Shown here: piece after piece, positions 7,842 to 14,797 of the stretch | Position numbering within the stretch: the stretch's first letter is position 1 | How the letters are laid out: each line of letters opens with the position of its first letter | Assembly (NCBI GenBank): GCA_019637635.1 | Contig: JAHBVI010000073.1 | Coordinates: 1-33,578 of the forward strand | Direction of reading: 5' to 3' | Length of the DNA stretch: 33,578 bases | Source of the DNA: Anaerolineae bacterium | GTDB lineage: Bacteria; Chloroflexota; Anaerolineae; Promineifilales; Promineifilaceae | Made by a program: the position numbers and the translations under genes | Notes under the pieces: generated by a model | What the model was told of the DNA's origin: nothing | Databases searched by the model: none | What the model saw: the letters and a program-made list of their open reading frames with translations, nothing else

Positions 7842-8678
7842 ATGCAACCAACCCCCACTGCCGCTGATCAGCCGGCTGACCGTATTCTGACCGAAACACG
7901 GGTCGTCGCGGCCCTGGTCATTCCCTTTTTGGTGCTGGCTTTTCTGATTTTGTACCTCTATCCTCAGGAGAGTGGCCGCCGGTTTGCCTGGCAATTTCGG
8001 CCAGACCTGATGGCGATGTACGTCGGCGCAGGCTACCTGGGCGGGGCTTATCTGTTTGGCCACACCCTCTTCGGGCGCGTCTGGCATCGTGTGACCAATG
8101 GTTTCCTGCCCGTGACCGCCTTTGCTACCTCCATGCTGCTGGTTACGCTGCTGCACTGGGATCAAATGGATATTCGCCATTTTCCGTTTCAACTCTGGCT
8201 CATTTTGTATGCGGTTACGCCGGTGTTGGTGCCTGTTATCTGGCTGCGCAACCGGCCCCAAGACCCACGCCTTCTGGCGGCTGGAGACAAGCGTGTCCCT
8301 CGCCTGTCGCGGCTGAGCATGGGCGCGATTGGCCTGATTTTTGTGGCACTGGCGGTCGCCGGTTTTCTTTTTCCCAATTGGTTGATAGATGTGTGGGTGT
8401 GACCGTTGGCGGCGCGCTCCGCCCGGCTGCTCTCTGGCTGGCACATGCTGTTGGGGGTTGGGGGGTTGGTCATCAGCCGCGAAGAGCGGTGGAGCGGCTG
8501 GCGTGTGCCCCTGGAAAGCATTGGCCTGTGGCAGTTGTTGGTGCTGGTGGCTATTTTCATGCAACCAGAGGATTTTCATAGCGGCACGGCCGTGAACTGG
8601 TACACCGCCTCAATCATCATCATCCTGGCCGGCATGGTAGGTATCTACCTGTTCATGTCCCGGCAGCCAAAGACGTAA
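7842..8678 (+). pseudogene. Polytopic membrane protein gene split by an in-frame TGA
   Basis: Two open stretches, 7842-8402 (186 codons plus stop) and 8403-8678, are in the same frame and separated only by TGA at 8400-8402. The first half has about four membrane helices and ends in WLIDVWV. The second goes on with PLAARSARLLSGW and further hydrophobic segments without a credible start of its own (only a TTG at 8406, no ribosome binding site). Reading TGA as Trp would give VWVWPLAARSARLLSGW, a natural join that resembles a W-P-L-T-x-R-x-x-G-W stretch I recall from Chloroflexota membrane proteins. So this is probably one gene of 278 codons with a TGG to TGA change, or a sequencing error. Function unknown. 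Confidence 0.72.
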
Positions 8679-8693
8679 GCCGTAATCCGTGAA

Positions 8694-8908
8694 CGGTATT
8701 GGGGTTGGTGGTTGTTCAATCAAATTCAATATCGAGATGAAAAGGTACTGTTCACGGCCGAATTCCTGCCCGCCGGGACGTATCAGTACACCTATTATCT
8801 GCAAACCACCCTGTCCGGCACATTTCAAGTGCCCCCGGCCAGTGCGTGGCAATAGTTTTTCCCCGATGTATTTGGTCGCAGTGACGGGATAGTTCTTGAA
8901 ATTGAATA
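8694..8908 (+). pseudogene. C-terminal relic of a bacterial alpha-2-macroglobulin gene
   Basis: The + frame from the CGG at 8694 reads through WWLFNQIQYRDEKVLF, then FLPAGTYQYTYYLQTTLSG, then TFQVPPASAWQ, a TAG at 8853-8855, and FFPDVFGRSDGIVLEIE up to a stop at about 8907. This matches the end of bacterial alpha-2-macroglobulins (YfhM type), where a FLPAGTYEYTY-like strand is followed by a VPPA..YFPEVFGRSDG-like stretch. Everything upstream of the last 70 or so residues is missing and an internal TAG interrupts it. The left edge joins a GTAATCCGTGAACGG intergenic repeat word, which may mark a recombination junction. Confidence 0.75.
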
Positions 8909-9526
8909 GGGCTGGATGCGGCCAAAGGGGTAGACATACTCCTGCTGCAAGAGATGAACGAAACGGGCACAGCCCAGATAGCGCAGGCACTCCAGATGAA
9001 TTTTGTCTATTTCCCGGCAGCAGTGGAGCCACGATATGACCAGAATTTTGGCACGGCCGTGCTCGCCAAATGGCCCATCCTCGAATCCACAAAGGTCATT
9101 TTGCCCCACAAAAGTTTCACCAGCCGCCTGAATCGCACTGCCACCAAAGCCACAATCATGGTGAATGATTTACCCATCCTGGTTTACAGTGTGCATACCG
9201 AAACGATTTTTACGCTGCCCGCCTACCGCCGCAATCAGTTTACGGCCGTGCTGGCAGACAGCGGCCCAGACGCAGAATATGTGATTGTGGGGGGCGACTT
9301 CAACACGGTGAACGGGGCAGATGTGGCTCAGTTGGAGGGGATATTGGGTAACGGCCGTTTTGTTAGAGCGTCAGCAGAAAGCGGCTTCACGTTGATCAAG
9401 TCTGGGTTGGAAGTGGAAGCAGACCACATTTTCAGCAAAGGGTTACCTCCACAAAGCGCCGGTAAAATCGCCGATGCCACCGCCAGCGACCATTTACCCA
9501 TTTGGGTCACTTTATCTCTGCCTTAA
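8909..9526 (+). pseudogene. 5'-truncated endonuclease/exonuclease/phosphatase family gene
   Basis: The frame opens at about 8906 and reads LDAAKGVDILLLQEMNETG, holding the catalytic Glu of the family in QEM. It continues with AVLAKWPI, GGDFNT (about 9290-9307) and the terminal SDHLPIW motif. The region before the QE motif, including the usual N-terminal Asn, is absent: an in-frame TGA lies at 8903 and the alpha-2-macroglobulin relic abuts it. No ribosome binding site fits the first ATG at 8954. I read it as a gene that lost its 5' end. The remaining 190 codons from 8954 are otherwise open, so the loss may be recent. A shortened product cannot be excluded but would lack the catalytic Glu. Confidence 0.72.
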
Positions 9527-9567
9527 CAAAGTAGCCAACTCGCCCCGATCAGGGTATTTTCCTATGC

Positions 9568-10536
9568 ATGAAACGATTAGTTCCTGTACTTCTGATCCTG
9601 AGTTTGAGCCTGTTTCTGGGCGTCTCGCTGGTGACCAGTCAGATCATCCCCGATCAGCCGGGTAGCGGCGGAGACCCGTCCGCCACACCCACGTTGACCA
9701 TCACGCCCACCCTGACGGTAACAACCACCCCCACCATCACACCGACAATCACCATCACCCCCACTGTGACGCCTACCCCCTCGATTACGCCCACACCAGA
9801 ACCTCTACCGCCTACCGTCATTTTTTTGCCCATTGTTTTTTACATGGTTGGCCCTCTACCGCCACCCTATGATATGGTGCAATTTATGAATGGGGACGGG
9901 ATTTTGTATGAAGTGCAGCACAGCGGTGGCTCACAAGCCCGGCACCAGACACAAGAAGAAAACCCGGTTTTCTTCCACACCAAAGGCAATGAATTTAGCG
10001 CCGAATGGGAAGAACTATGGTACACAAGTCAGTTCATTTACCGGGGCACCGACACCAGTCCGGGTAATGGACTTTATTACACCCTGCGCGATGGCGGCCT
10101 CTATGGCTCCAGATGGGCGCCCCGGTATTGGCGTGTGGGGGATGTATATGAACGTAACCCCACTGTCCTCTTCTTTCGCAAATCAGATTGTGAGCTGGTG
10201 CTGGGGGGCACACAGCGAAGCTGGCTGCTTTTTGAAGCGTACCATCCCACCTACACCTTCGCCAGCGGGTTGGAATTGTCCCACGTGGTGCAGCTCGCCT
10301 GGCTGCTTACGCCCAACGGCCAACCGGAGGAACGGTACTACTATGCCATAGGGTATGGGTTGGTCGGCTGGTCTAGCCGCACACATGGTTTTAGCTACAT
10401 CAGCGAAATCCACGCCCCCGGCCAACGCCCGGACAATAACCGTGAAGTGATCCCCTGCCTGGACACTTCCCCGTTCTGGGCCGACCGTCGCTTTGATCGG
10501 CCGTTGCCCTATTGGCCAGGCAACCACCGCCGGTAA
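9568..10536 (+). CDS. Secreted protein with Thr/Pro-rich linker, function unknown
   Basis: 322 residues: a signal peptide (about 1-25), a low-complexity linker of T-P-T, T-I-T-P and T-V-T-P units (about 38-83), a short hydrophobic patch (VIFLPIVFYMVG), then a globular domain of about 225 residues rich in Tyr, Trp and Gly that I do not recognise. Thr/Pro linkers followed by a FLPLV-like stretch are frequent in exported proteins of Chloroflexota and suggest a surface-attached product. The downstream domain has two cysteines far apart and no visible catalytic motif. The ATG at 9568 overlaps another at 9564; the ribosome binding site is weak. Transcription with the MFS gene 15 bases downstream is likely. 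Confidence 0.8.
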   Translation: MKRLVPVLLILSLSLFLGVSLVTSQIIPDQPGSGGDPSATPTLTITPTLTVTTTPTITPTITITPTVTPTPSITPTPEPLPPTVIFLPIVFYMVGPLPPPYDMVQFMNGDGILYEVQHSGGSQARHQTQEENPVFFHTKGNEFSAEWEELWYTSQFIYRGTDTSPGNGLYYTLRDGGLYGSRWAPRYWRVGDVYERNPTVLFFRKSDCELVLGGTQRSWLLFEAYHPTYTFASGLELSHVVQLAWLLTPNGQPEERYYYAIGYGLVGWSSRTHGFSYISEIHAPGQRPDNNREVIPCLDTSPFWADRRFDRPLPYWPGNHRR

Positions 10537-10551
10537 GAGGAAACACAAACA

Positions 10552-11724
10552 ATGGCTGTCACCGAAACGCCTTTCATCCAGGCACGGCCGTATCAGGCCG
10601 TCAGCATTACCCACTTTTGCATTGATGTGCTGAACAGCGGCCGCAACCTGCTCATTGCGCTGCTGGCGATTGCGTTGGGGCTGAGCAATGCGCAGGTGGG
10701 CATCACCTTGCTGCTATATAACGTGGGCGCGTCGCTGTCGCAGCCGTTGTTTGGCTGGCTGGCCGACCGGATTGGCCCGCGCTGGCTGGTGGTGGGCGGC
10801 ATGGGTTGGATGACCTTCTTTTTTACGCTGGCGGCGTTGGCCGGGAATTGGATTGCTCTGGTCGCATTAACCGTCGCCGGTATCGGTTCGGGCATGTTTC
10901 ACCCCGCCGGGACGATGGTCGCCAGTCTGACCAGCCAGACCGCCCGCAGCCGGGCGACGGCCGTTTTCTTTTTTGCCGGGCAGATGGGGCTGTTTATAGG
11001 GCCAATTGTGGCCGGGCTGGCGTTGGACTGGCACGGCCGTACCGGTTACGTCCTCATCCCCCTCACCACCCTCTTTGCCTTTGCCTATGGCTGGCTCTGG
11101 CTGACCAACGACGCCGCCGGGTTACACGCCGAAAAAACAGAACGCGCCCAGGCCAGAACCGCTCGCGTCATTCAGCGCCAGGAGTGGATTCGGCGCGGTA
11201 TCCCCCTGACCATCATCATCCTTACCAGCAGCACCGTCAGTATTGCCGCCGTTACTTTTGCCCCTAAGTTGTTCACGGAAGCTGGTTATGCGCAAACGCG
11301 CGTGGGCATTTTGTCCGGCATGTTGATGTTGGGGTCGGCGCTGGGCGGTATTGTCGGCGGCGCATGGGGCGACCGTATCGCCGGGAAGTGGGTGATTGTG
11401 ACCGGCATGGTGGGGCTGATCGTGCCTATTTATTTATACATTCCGGCAGCCGGGTTGGTACAGCCGGCGCTGCTGCTATTGGCCGGCTTTTTTGTTGGCA
11501 TGCCGCACACTATTTTGGTGCTGAATGTGCAGTCCTTGTTTCCGGGGCGGCGGGCGCTGGCGTCGGGGCTGGCACTGGGGCTAATGTTTGCCGGGGGCGC
11601 GCTGGGCAGCTACTTCCTGGGGCTGCTGGCCGACCAGATTGGGCTGGCGACGGCGCTGCAATACACGGCCGTACTGCCCATCATTGCCGCTTTTACCGCG
11701 CTGGTGTTACCGGCACGGCCGTGA
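10552..11724 (+). CDS. MFS transporter, fosmidomycin-resistance-like
   Basis: A 390-residue transporter with about 12 hydrophobic segments. The N-terminus (ITHFCIDVLNSGRNLL), the loop WLADRIGPRW and the motif GIGSGMFHPAG are typical of the fosmidomycin resistance (Fsr) branch of the major facilitator superfamily. A second domain repeats GGAWGDRIAGKW. It sits in the cytoplasmic membrane and probably exports a small molecule; the substrate cannot be read from sequence. AAGAGGAAACACAAACA before the ATG gives an acceptable ribosome binding site. It follows the secreted protein gene by 15 bases. Confidence 0.88.
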   Translation: MAVTETPFIQARPYQAVSITHFCIDVLNSGRNLLIALLAIALGLSNAQVGITLLLYNVGASLSQPLFGWLADRIGPRWLVVGGMGWMTFFFTLAALAGNWIALVALTVAGIGSGMFHPAGTMVASLTSQTARSRATAVFFFAGQMGLFIGPIVAGLALDWHGRTGYVLIPLTTLFAFAYGWLWLTNDAAGLHAEKTERAQARTARVIQRQEWIRRGIPLTIIILTSSTVSIAAVTFAPKLFTEAGYAQTRVGILSGMLMLGSALGGIVGGAWGDRIAGKWVIVTGMVGLIVPIYLYIPAAGLVQPALLLLAGFFVGMPHTILVLNVQSLFPGRRALASGLALGLMFAGGALGSYFLGLLADQIGLATALQYTAVLPIIAAFTALVLPARP

Positions 11725-11775
11725 TCCGTGATGCGTAATCCGTAATCCGTGAACGGTTCACGGCCGGCGGTTTAC
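11725..11775. repeat. GTAATCCGTGAACGG word repeat
   Basis: Short words (GCGTAATCC, GTAATCCGTGAACGG, then GTTCACGG and TTTACGGATT as their rough reverse complements) form an imperfect hairpin right after the MFS stop. The same words occur at 8681-8696 next to the alpha-2-macroglobulin relic and, as GATTACGG tandem units, at 21555-21606. Confidence 0.7.
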
Positions 11776-11854
11776 AGTTTACGGATTCCCCTCGCCGCGC
11801 CTTTCTGGAGCCACAGTCGCACAGCTTAAAAATTTCCGTAACGCGATTTGACAA

Positions 11855-12068
11855 AGGGTGTGTTTTAAATAGGGTGGCAGGGTAGGGGCGGAACAGGCGG
11901 GCTAATGCCCTGACCAAATACCAGAAACCTTGTTCCCGCCTGTCTCGCCCCGTCTGGCGAATCAGATTTTGGGCGAGACGGCGCGGCAGAAATTTTTGGT
12001 GTGCGGCAAAAACCATACCGCGCCGCCCCGCCCCTACCACACGCCATAACTGAAATGAAACGCACCCT
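11855..12068. mobile_element. MITE-like element with imperfect terminal inverted repeats
   Basis: A non-coding block of about 214 bp starts with AGGGTGTGTTTTAAATAGGG and ends with the rough reverse complement GAAATGAAACGCACCCT. Next inside, GTAGGGGCGG (about 11882) pairs with CCGCCCCTAC (about 12028). Further inside, ACAGGCGGG pairs with CCCGCCTGT, and CTCGCCCCGTC with GGGCGAGACGG. TGACAA flanks it at 11849-11854 and, one base off the edge, at 12070-12075, like a target site duplication. There is no transposase frame. This fits a miniature inverted-repeat element moved in trans. The identification is inferred. Confidence 0.6.
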
Positions 12069-12132
12069 CTGACAAATTACGCTACATCGCTAAAGGAGGC
12101 TTCACGGGCAGTAGCCCACCACGATGAATGAA

Positions 12133-12185
12133 AAACCACAGATTACCCAGATTTTTACCTGCGGAATCTGTGAAATCTGTGGTTT
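12133..12185. repeat. Intergenic hairpin of CACAGATT words
   Basis: AAACCACAGATT (12133-12144) pairs with AATCTGTGGTTT (12174-12185); CAGATT and AATCTG words lie between. It lies between the MITE-like element and the 3' end of the methyltransferase gene. The rest of 11725-12233 shows no gene. Confidence 0.65.
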
Positions 12186-12233
12186 ATTTACGAAGGGGTA
12201 TGGATGGCGTTGCTTACCACGGCCGTGCCCCCC

Positions 12234-12995
12234 TCACCCCTCCGCCTTCCGCCCCACCAAAATCGCCTCCCGCAAATAGAACACCGTGCCACTGTCGGTG
12301 ACGGACGGCCGTAAAAATTCCGCCGCCGCCCCTTGCACTTCCGTCAACATTGCCTGCAGGTAACGCTGCATGGTGGCGTCGTGCCGGGCTGCCCAGGGGG
12401 CAAACTCCATCTGCTTGTCTATTGTTTCCACGTGGGTCAGCGCCAAACCGGCGGCCGTATACGCCTGCTGCCACTCCGCCAGACTCAGACAACGGCCGTG
12501 GCTCAAATCCCGCAACTTCTCAAACGCATTCACAAAATCACCGGACGGCCCCGCCGGTACCACATTATCCACCACCGCCAGCAAGCCACCCGGCCGCAGC
12601 ACCCGCGCCGCCTCGGCCATAAACCGGGCCACGTCGGCAAAATGATGGGCGGCAATGCGGCAGTTGACTAAATGGAAACGGCCGTCGCCATAGGGCAGCG
12701 CCTCCGCCTCGGCATATTCGGCGGTTACATTCGCCAGCCCCCGTTCCGCCGCCTGTTGCTGCACAATGTCCAGCATTTCGGCCGTCATGTCCGTCGCCCA
12801 CACCTGCGCCACCAGCGGCGCAAAGGCAAAGGCCGTATGCCCCGCCCCCGTCGCCACGTCGAGTACCTGCCAATCCGCTTGCGGCGCCACCAGTTCCACC
12901 AGCCGCCCCAGGCTCTTGCCTTTGGCATGGGGTTTGCTGTGGATATAGTCCGCCGCATGAGTTCCGAATTGTTCCTGCACCAACTGTTTGTCCAT
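12234..12995 (-). CDS. Class I SAM-dependent methyltransferase (UbiE-like)
   Basis: 253 residues with the Rossmann methyltransferase fold. Motif I is VLDVATGAGHTA (about 44-55), the acidic end of strand 2 is ATDMTAEML (about 67-75), the post-II region holds AEALPYGDGRFHLVNC, and VLRPGGLLAVVD is motif III. This arrangement resembles UbiE/MenG and related small-molecule methyltransferases, but it lacks features that would prove a quinone substrate. I took the ATG at 12995 because TAAGGAG lies about 8 bases before it; a GTG three codons upstream would overlap that site. The next - strand gene upstream is MenA, which makes a role in menaquinone maturation conceivable but unproven. Confidence 0.85.
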   Translation of the reverse strand: MDKQLVQEQFGTHAADYIHSKPHAKGKSLGRLVELVAPQADWQVLDVATGAGHTAFAFAPLVAQVWATDMTAEMLDIVQQQAAERGLANVTAEYAEAEALPYGDGRFHLVNCRIAAHHFADVARFMAEAARVLRPGGLLAVVDNVVPAGPSGDFVNAFEKLRDLSHGRCLSLAEWQQAYTAAGLALTHVETIDKQMEFAPWAARHDATMQRYLQAMLTEVQGAAAEFLRPSVTDSGTVFYLREAILVGRKAEG

Positions 12996-13010
12996 CCTGT
13001 TCACTCCTTA

Positions 13011-13078
13011 GTAGTGCCAGGCAAGGGGCTATACGGCATTAGCCAATTCAAATGGTTCTGCCCCTTGCCTGGCACTAC
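13011..13078. repeat. GTGCCAGGCAAGGGGC inverted repeat, copy A
   Basis: Perfect 19-bp arms at 13011-13029 and 13060-13078 (GTAGTGCCAGGCAAGGGGC and its reverse complement) around a 30-base centre. In reverse orientation the centre begins AGAACCATTTGAATTGGCT, similar to copy B at 14721-14787 and copy C at 25401-25466. It lies just upstream of the methyltransferase gene. Confidence 0.9.
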
Positions 13079-13200
13079 CCGTCACGCCAAAATGCCTGCC
13101 GTCAATAGAATTGCGCAATCTATACTGCCAAATGTCGTTGGTGGCAAGTGGCAGGTCAACGGCCGTGCCAAATTTGGCTTGCTCGACGAAGAAGAAACTT

Positions 13201-14136
13201 TTAGCCCATTACCTGACCCAGACCCAATAGAAAGTCAAAGATGAGGGCGGTAAAGACCATTTGTTTGAGGAGGGGATTAAGGCGGAGGGGGTCATGGGTG
13301 CGCTGTACGGCCGTGCCATGCCGCACCAGCAGCGGCGCCGCCAACACAAACAAAAATTGCCACAGCGACTGATACGTAAACCAGGCATAGATGCCCGCCA
13401 GCACAAAGGCCATCATCAACAAACACCAGTGGTAAATGCGGGCGCGTTCCGGCCCCAACCGCACCGGGATACTGCGTTTGCCTGCCTGTTTGTCAGACAC
13501 AATGTCGCGGATATTGTTTACATTGAGCACGGCCACTGCCAATAATCCGGCGCTGCTGGCAGGCAGCAGCAGCGCCCAGGAAAAGGTCTGCGTCTGCAAA
13601 AAATAGGTACCAATGGCGCCCACCCAGCCAAAAAAGAGCAGCACAAATAAATCGCCCAGCCCGGCATAACCATACGGCCGTTTACCCGCCGTATAGTTCA
13701 CTGCCGCCCACAAAGAGGCCGCGCCCAATGCCAAAAACAGCAGCACCAGCGGCAGCGCCGCTAACCCAAAGGCCACCACCACCAATGCCAGCCCGGACAC
13801 GGCCGATAAGCCCGCAAACAGCCCCATCGCCCGTTTCATCGCCTGCGGCGTAATGGCCCCGGACTGTACGGCGCGGGCGGGGCCGAGGCGCTCGCTGTGG
13901 TCGGCCCCATGCAGGCTGTCGCCGTAATCATTGGCCAGGTTAGAGAGGATTTGCAGCAGCACGGCCGTGAGTACACACAATACCACCACCACCCCATCCA
14001 GCTTATCATCTGCCGCTGCCAGAAACGCGCCCAGCATAATACAGGCCAGCGCCAGCGGCAGCGTGCGCAGCCGCATGGCGCTGAGCCACGCTTTGCGTTT
14101 GTCAGGAGTGGGCAGGTGTTGGGTATCTGGTGTCAT
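13201..14136 (-). CDS. menA: 1,4-dihydroxy-2-naphthoate polyprenyltransferase MenA
   Basis: A 311-residue UbiA-family membrane enzyme with about eight or nine helices. It attaches the prenyl tail to 1,4-dihydroxy-2-naphthoate in menaquinone synthesis. The first Asp-rich motif lies in NLANDYGDSLHGAD (about 66-79) and the second in NNIRDIVSDKQAGKRSIPVR, a pattern typical of MenA rather than of protohaem or ubiquinone homologues. Menaquinol would feed the NrfHA system in this window. The N-terminus MTPDTQHLPTPDKRKAW is longer than usual and its DNA is made of CCTGACACC-like words that continue into the gap, so repeat DNA may have extended the frame. The true start could be a few codons later. 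Confidence 0.92.
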   Translation of the reverse strand: MTPDTQHLPTPDKRKAWLSAMRLRTLPLALACIMLGAFLAAADDKLDGVVVVLCVLTAVLLQILSNLANDYGDSLHGADHSERLGPARAVQSGAITPQAMKRAMGLFAGLSAVSGLALVVVAFGLAALPLVLLFLALGAASLWAAVNYTAGKRPYGYAGLGDLFVLLFFGWVGAIGTYFLQTQTFSWALLLPASSAGLLAVAVLNVNNIRDIVSDKQAGKRSIPVRLGPERARIYHWCLLMMAFVLAGIYAWFTYQSLWQFLFVLAAPLLVRHGTAVQRTHDPLRLNPLLKQMVFTALIFDFLLGLGQVMG

Positions 14137-14146
14137 GTGTCAGGTG

Positions 14147-14707
14147 TCAGGCGGCGGTGTAGGCCTGGCGCAGCCAGCCGATTAGCTCGTCGTTGACATC
14201 GGCCACGCTGCTGAGGCGGACGCGGTGGCTGACCATCGAATTGAAACTGCCGGACTTTTCCAGTCGCTCCGTTGGCAGCACATCTTTGAGGTTGATGCCC
14301 ACATCCACCCGGCTGGCGGTAGAGGGCTGGATAAGGGCAAACTGCTTGTTGCGGCGCAGGCTGACGTAGGCTTTTTTGGGGGCTAACTCCACATCGGGGC
14401 CGAATTGGGTCACGGCCGTGACCAGCGCCTCATACACCGGCAGCAACCCGGCTTTGGCCCCCGCATACTGCGCCGCCACCAGATCGTCCGCCTCCTTTGG
14501 CTCGTCGTCCTGTTCCAGGGCTTTGATGGCTACCAGATTGGCGTAGCCATACGTCAGGCCGTGTTCGTCTTTCAGGCGGTTTAGAATTTCCCGGTGTTTG
14601 CTCAACCCAAAACTGCGGGCAATCGCCACCCACTCTGCCAGGCTTTTGCCCGTTTTTGTCTGCAAGTTCTGGATCATCGTCTGGGTCGCTTCATCTACAG
14701 TAGCCAT
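14147..14707 (-). CDS. DUF4287 and DUF5655 domain protein
   Basis: A 186-residue soluble protein. The N-terminal TQTMIQNLQTKTGKSLAEW and the following KHREILNRLKDEHGLTYGYAN are the hallmark of DUF4287. The second half (about 75-183), with AYVSLRRNKQFALIQPST, is DUF5655, often predicted as a DNA- or nucleotide-related domain. Function unknown. The start is supported by AAGGAGG 5 bases before the ATG. The gene is 10 bases upstream of menA on the same strand, so the two may share a transcript, but no functional link is known. Confidence 0.88.
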   Translation of the reverse strand: MATVDEATQTMIQNLQTKTGKSLAEWVAIARSFGLSKHREILNRLKDEHGLTYGYANLVAIKALEQDDEPKEADDLVAAQYAGAKAGLLPVYEALVTAVTQFGPDVELAPKKAYVSLRRNKQFALIQPSTASRVDVGINLKDVLPTERLEKSGSFNSMVSHRVRLSSVADVNDELIGWLRQAYTAA

Positions 14708-14720
14708 GTTGACCTCCTTG

Positions 14721-14787
14721 AGTAGTGCCAGGCAAGGGGCAGAACCATTTTGGTTAACCCAGGTAGGACAGCCCCTTGCCTGGCACT
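14721..14787. repeat. GTGCCAGGCAAGGGGC inverted repeat, copy B
   Basis: AGTGCCAGGCAAGGGGC at 14724-14740 pairs perfectly with 14771-14787. The left flank and centre (GTAG before, AGAACCATTTTGGTTAACCC after) match copy A read in reverse. It fills the gap between the carboxylesterase stop and the DUF4287 gene. Confidence 0.9.
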
Positions 14788-14797
14788 GTAAATCTCC

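Noticed and set aside
8400..8402. Selenocysteine or programmed TGA read-through
   Set aside because: The membrane protein has no selenoprotein relatives known to me and the position fits Trp; a nonsense change is simpler.
11865..12065. Small - strand reading frame in the gap after the MFS gene
   Set aside because: It lies inside the inverted-repeat element and its translation has no protein-like features.
12234..12995. Naming the methyltransferase menG/ubiE
   Set aside because: The fold fits but nothing in the sequence fixes a quinone substrate; MenA nearby is only suggestive.
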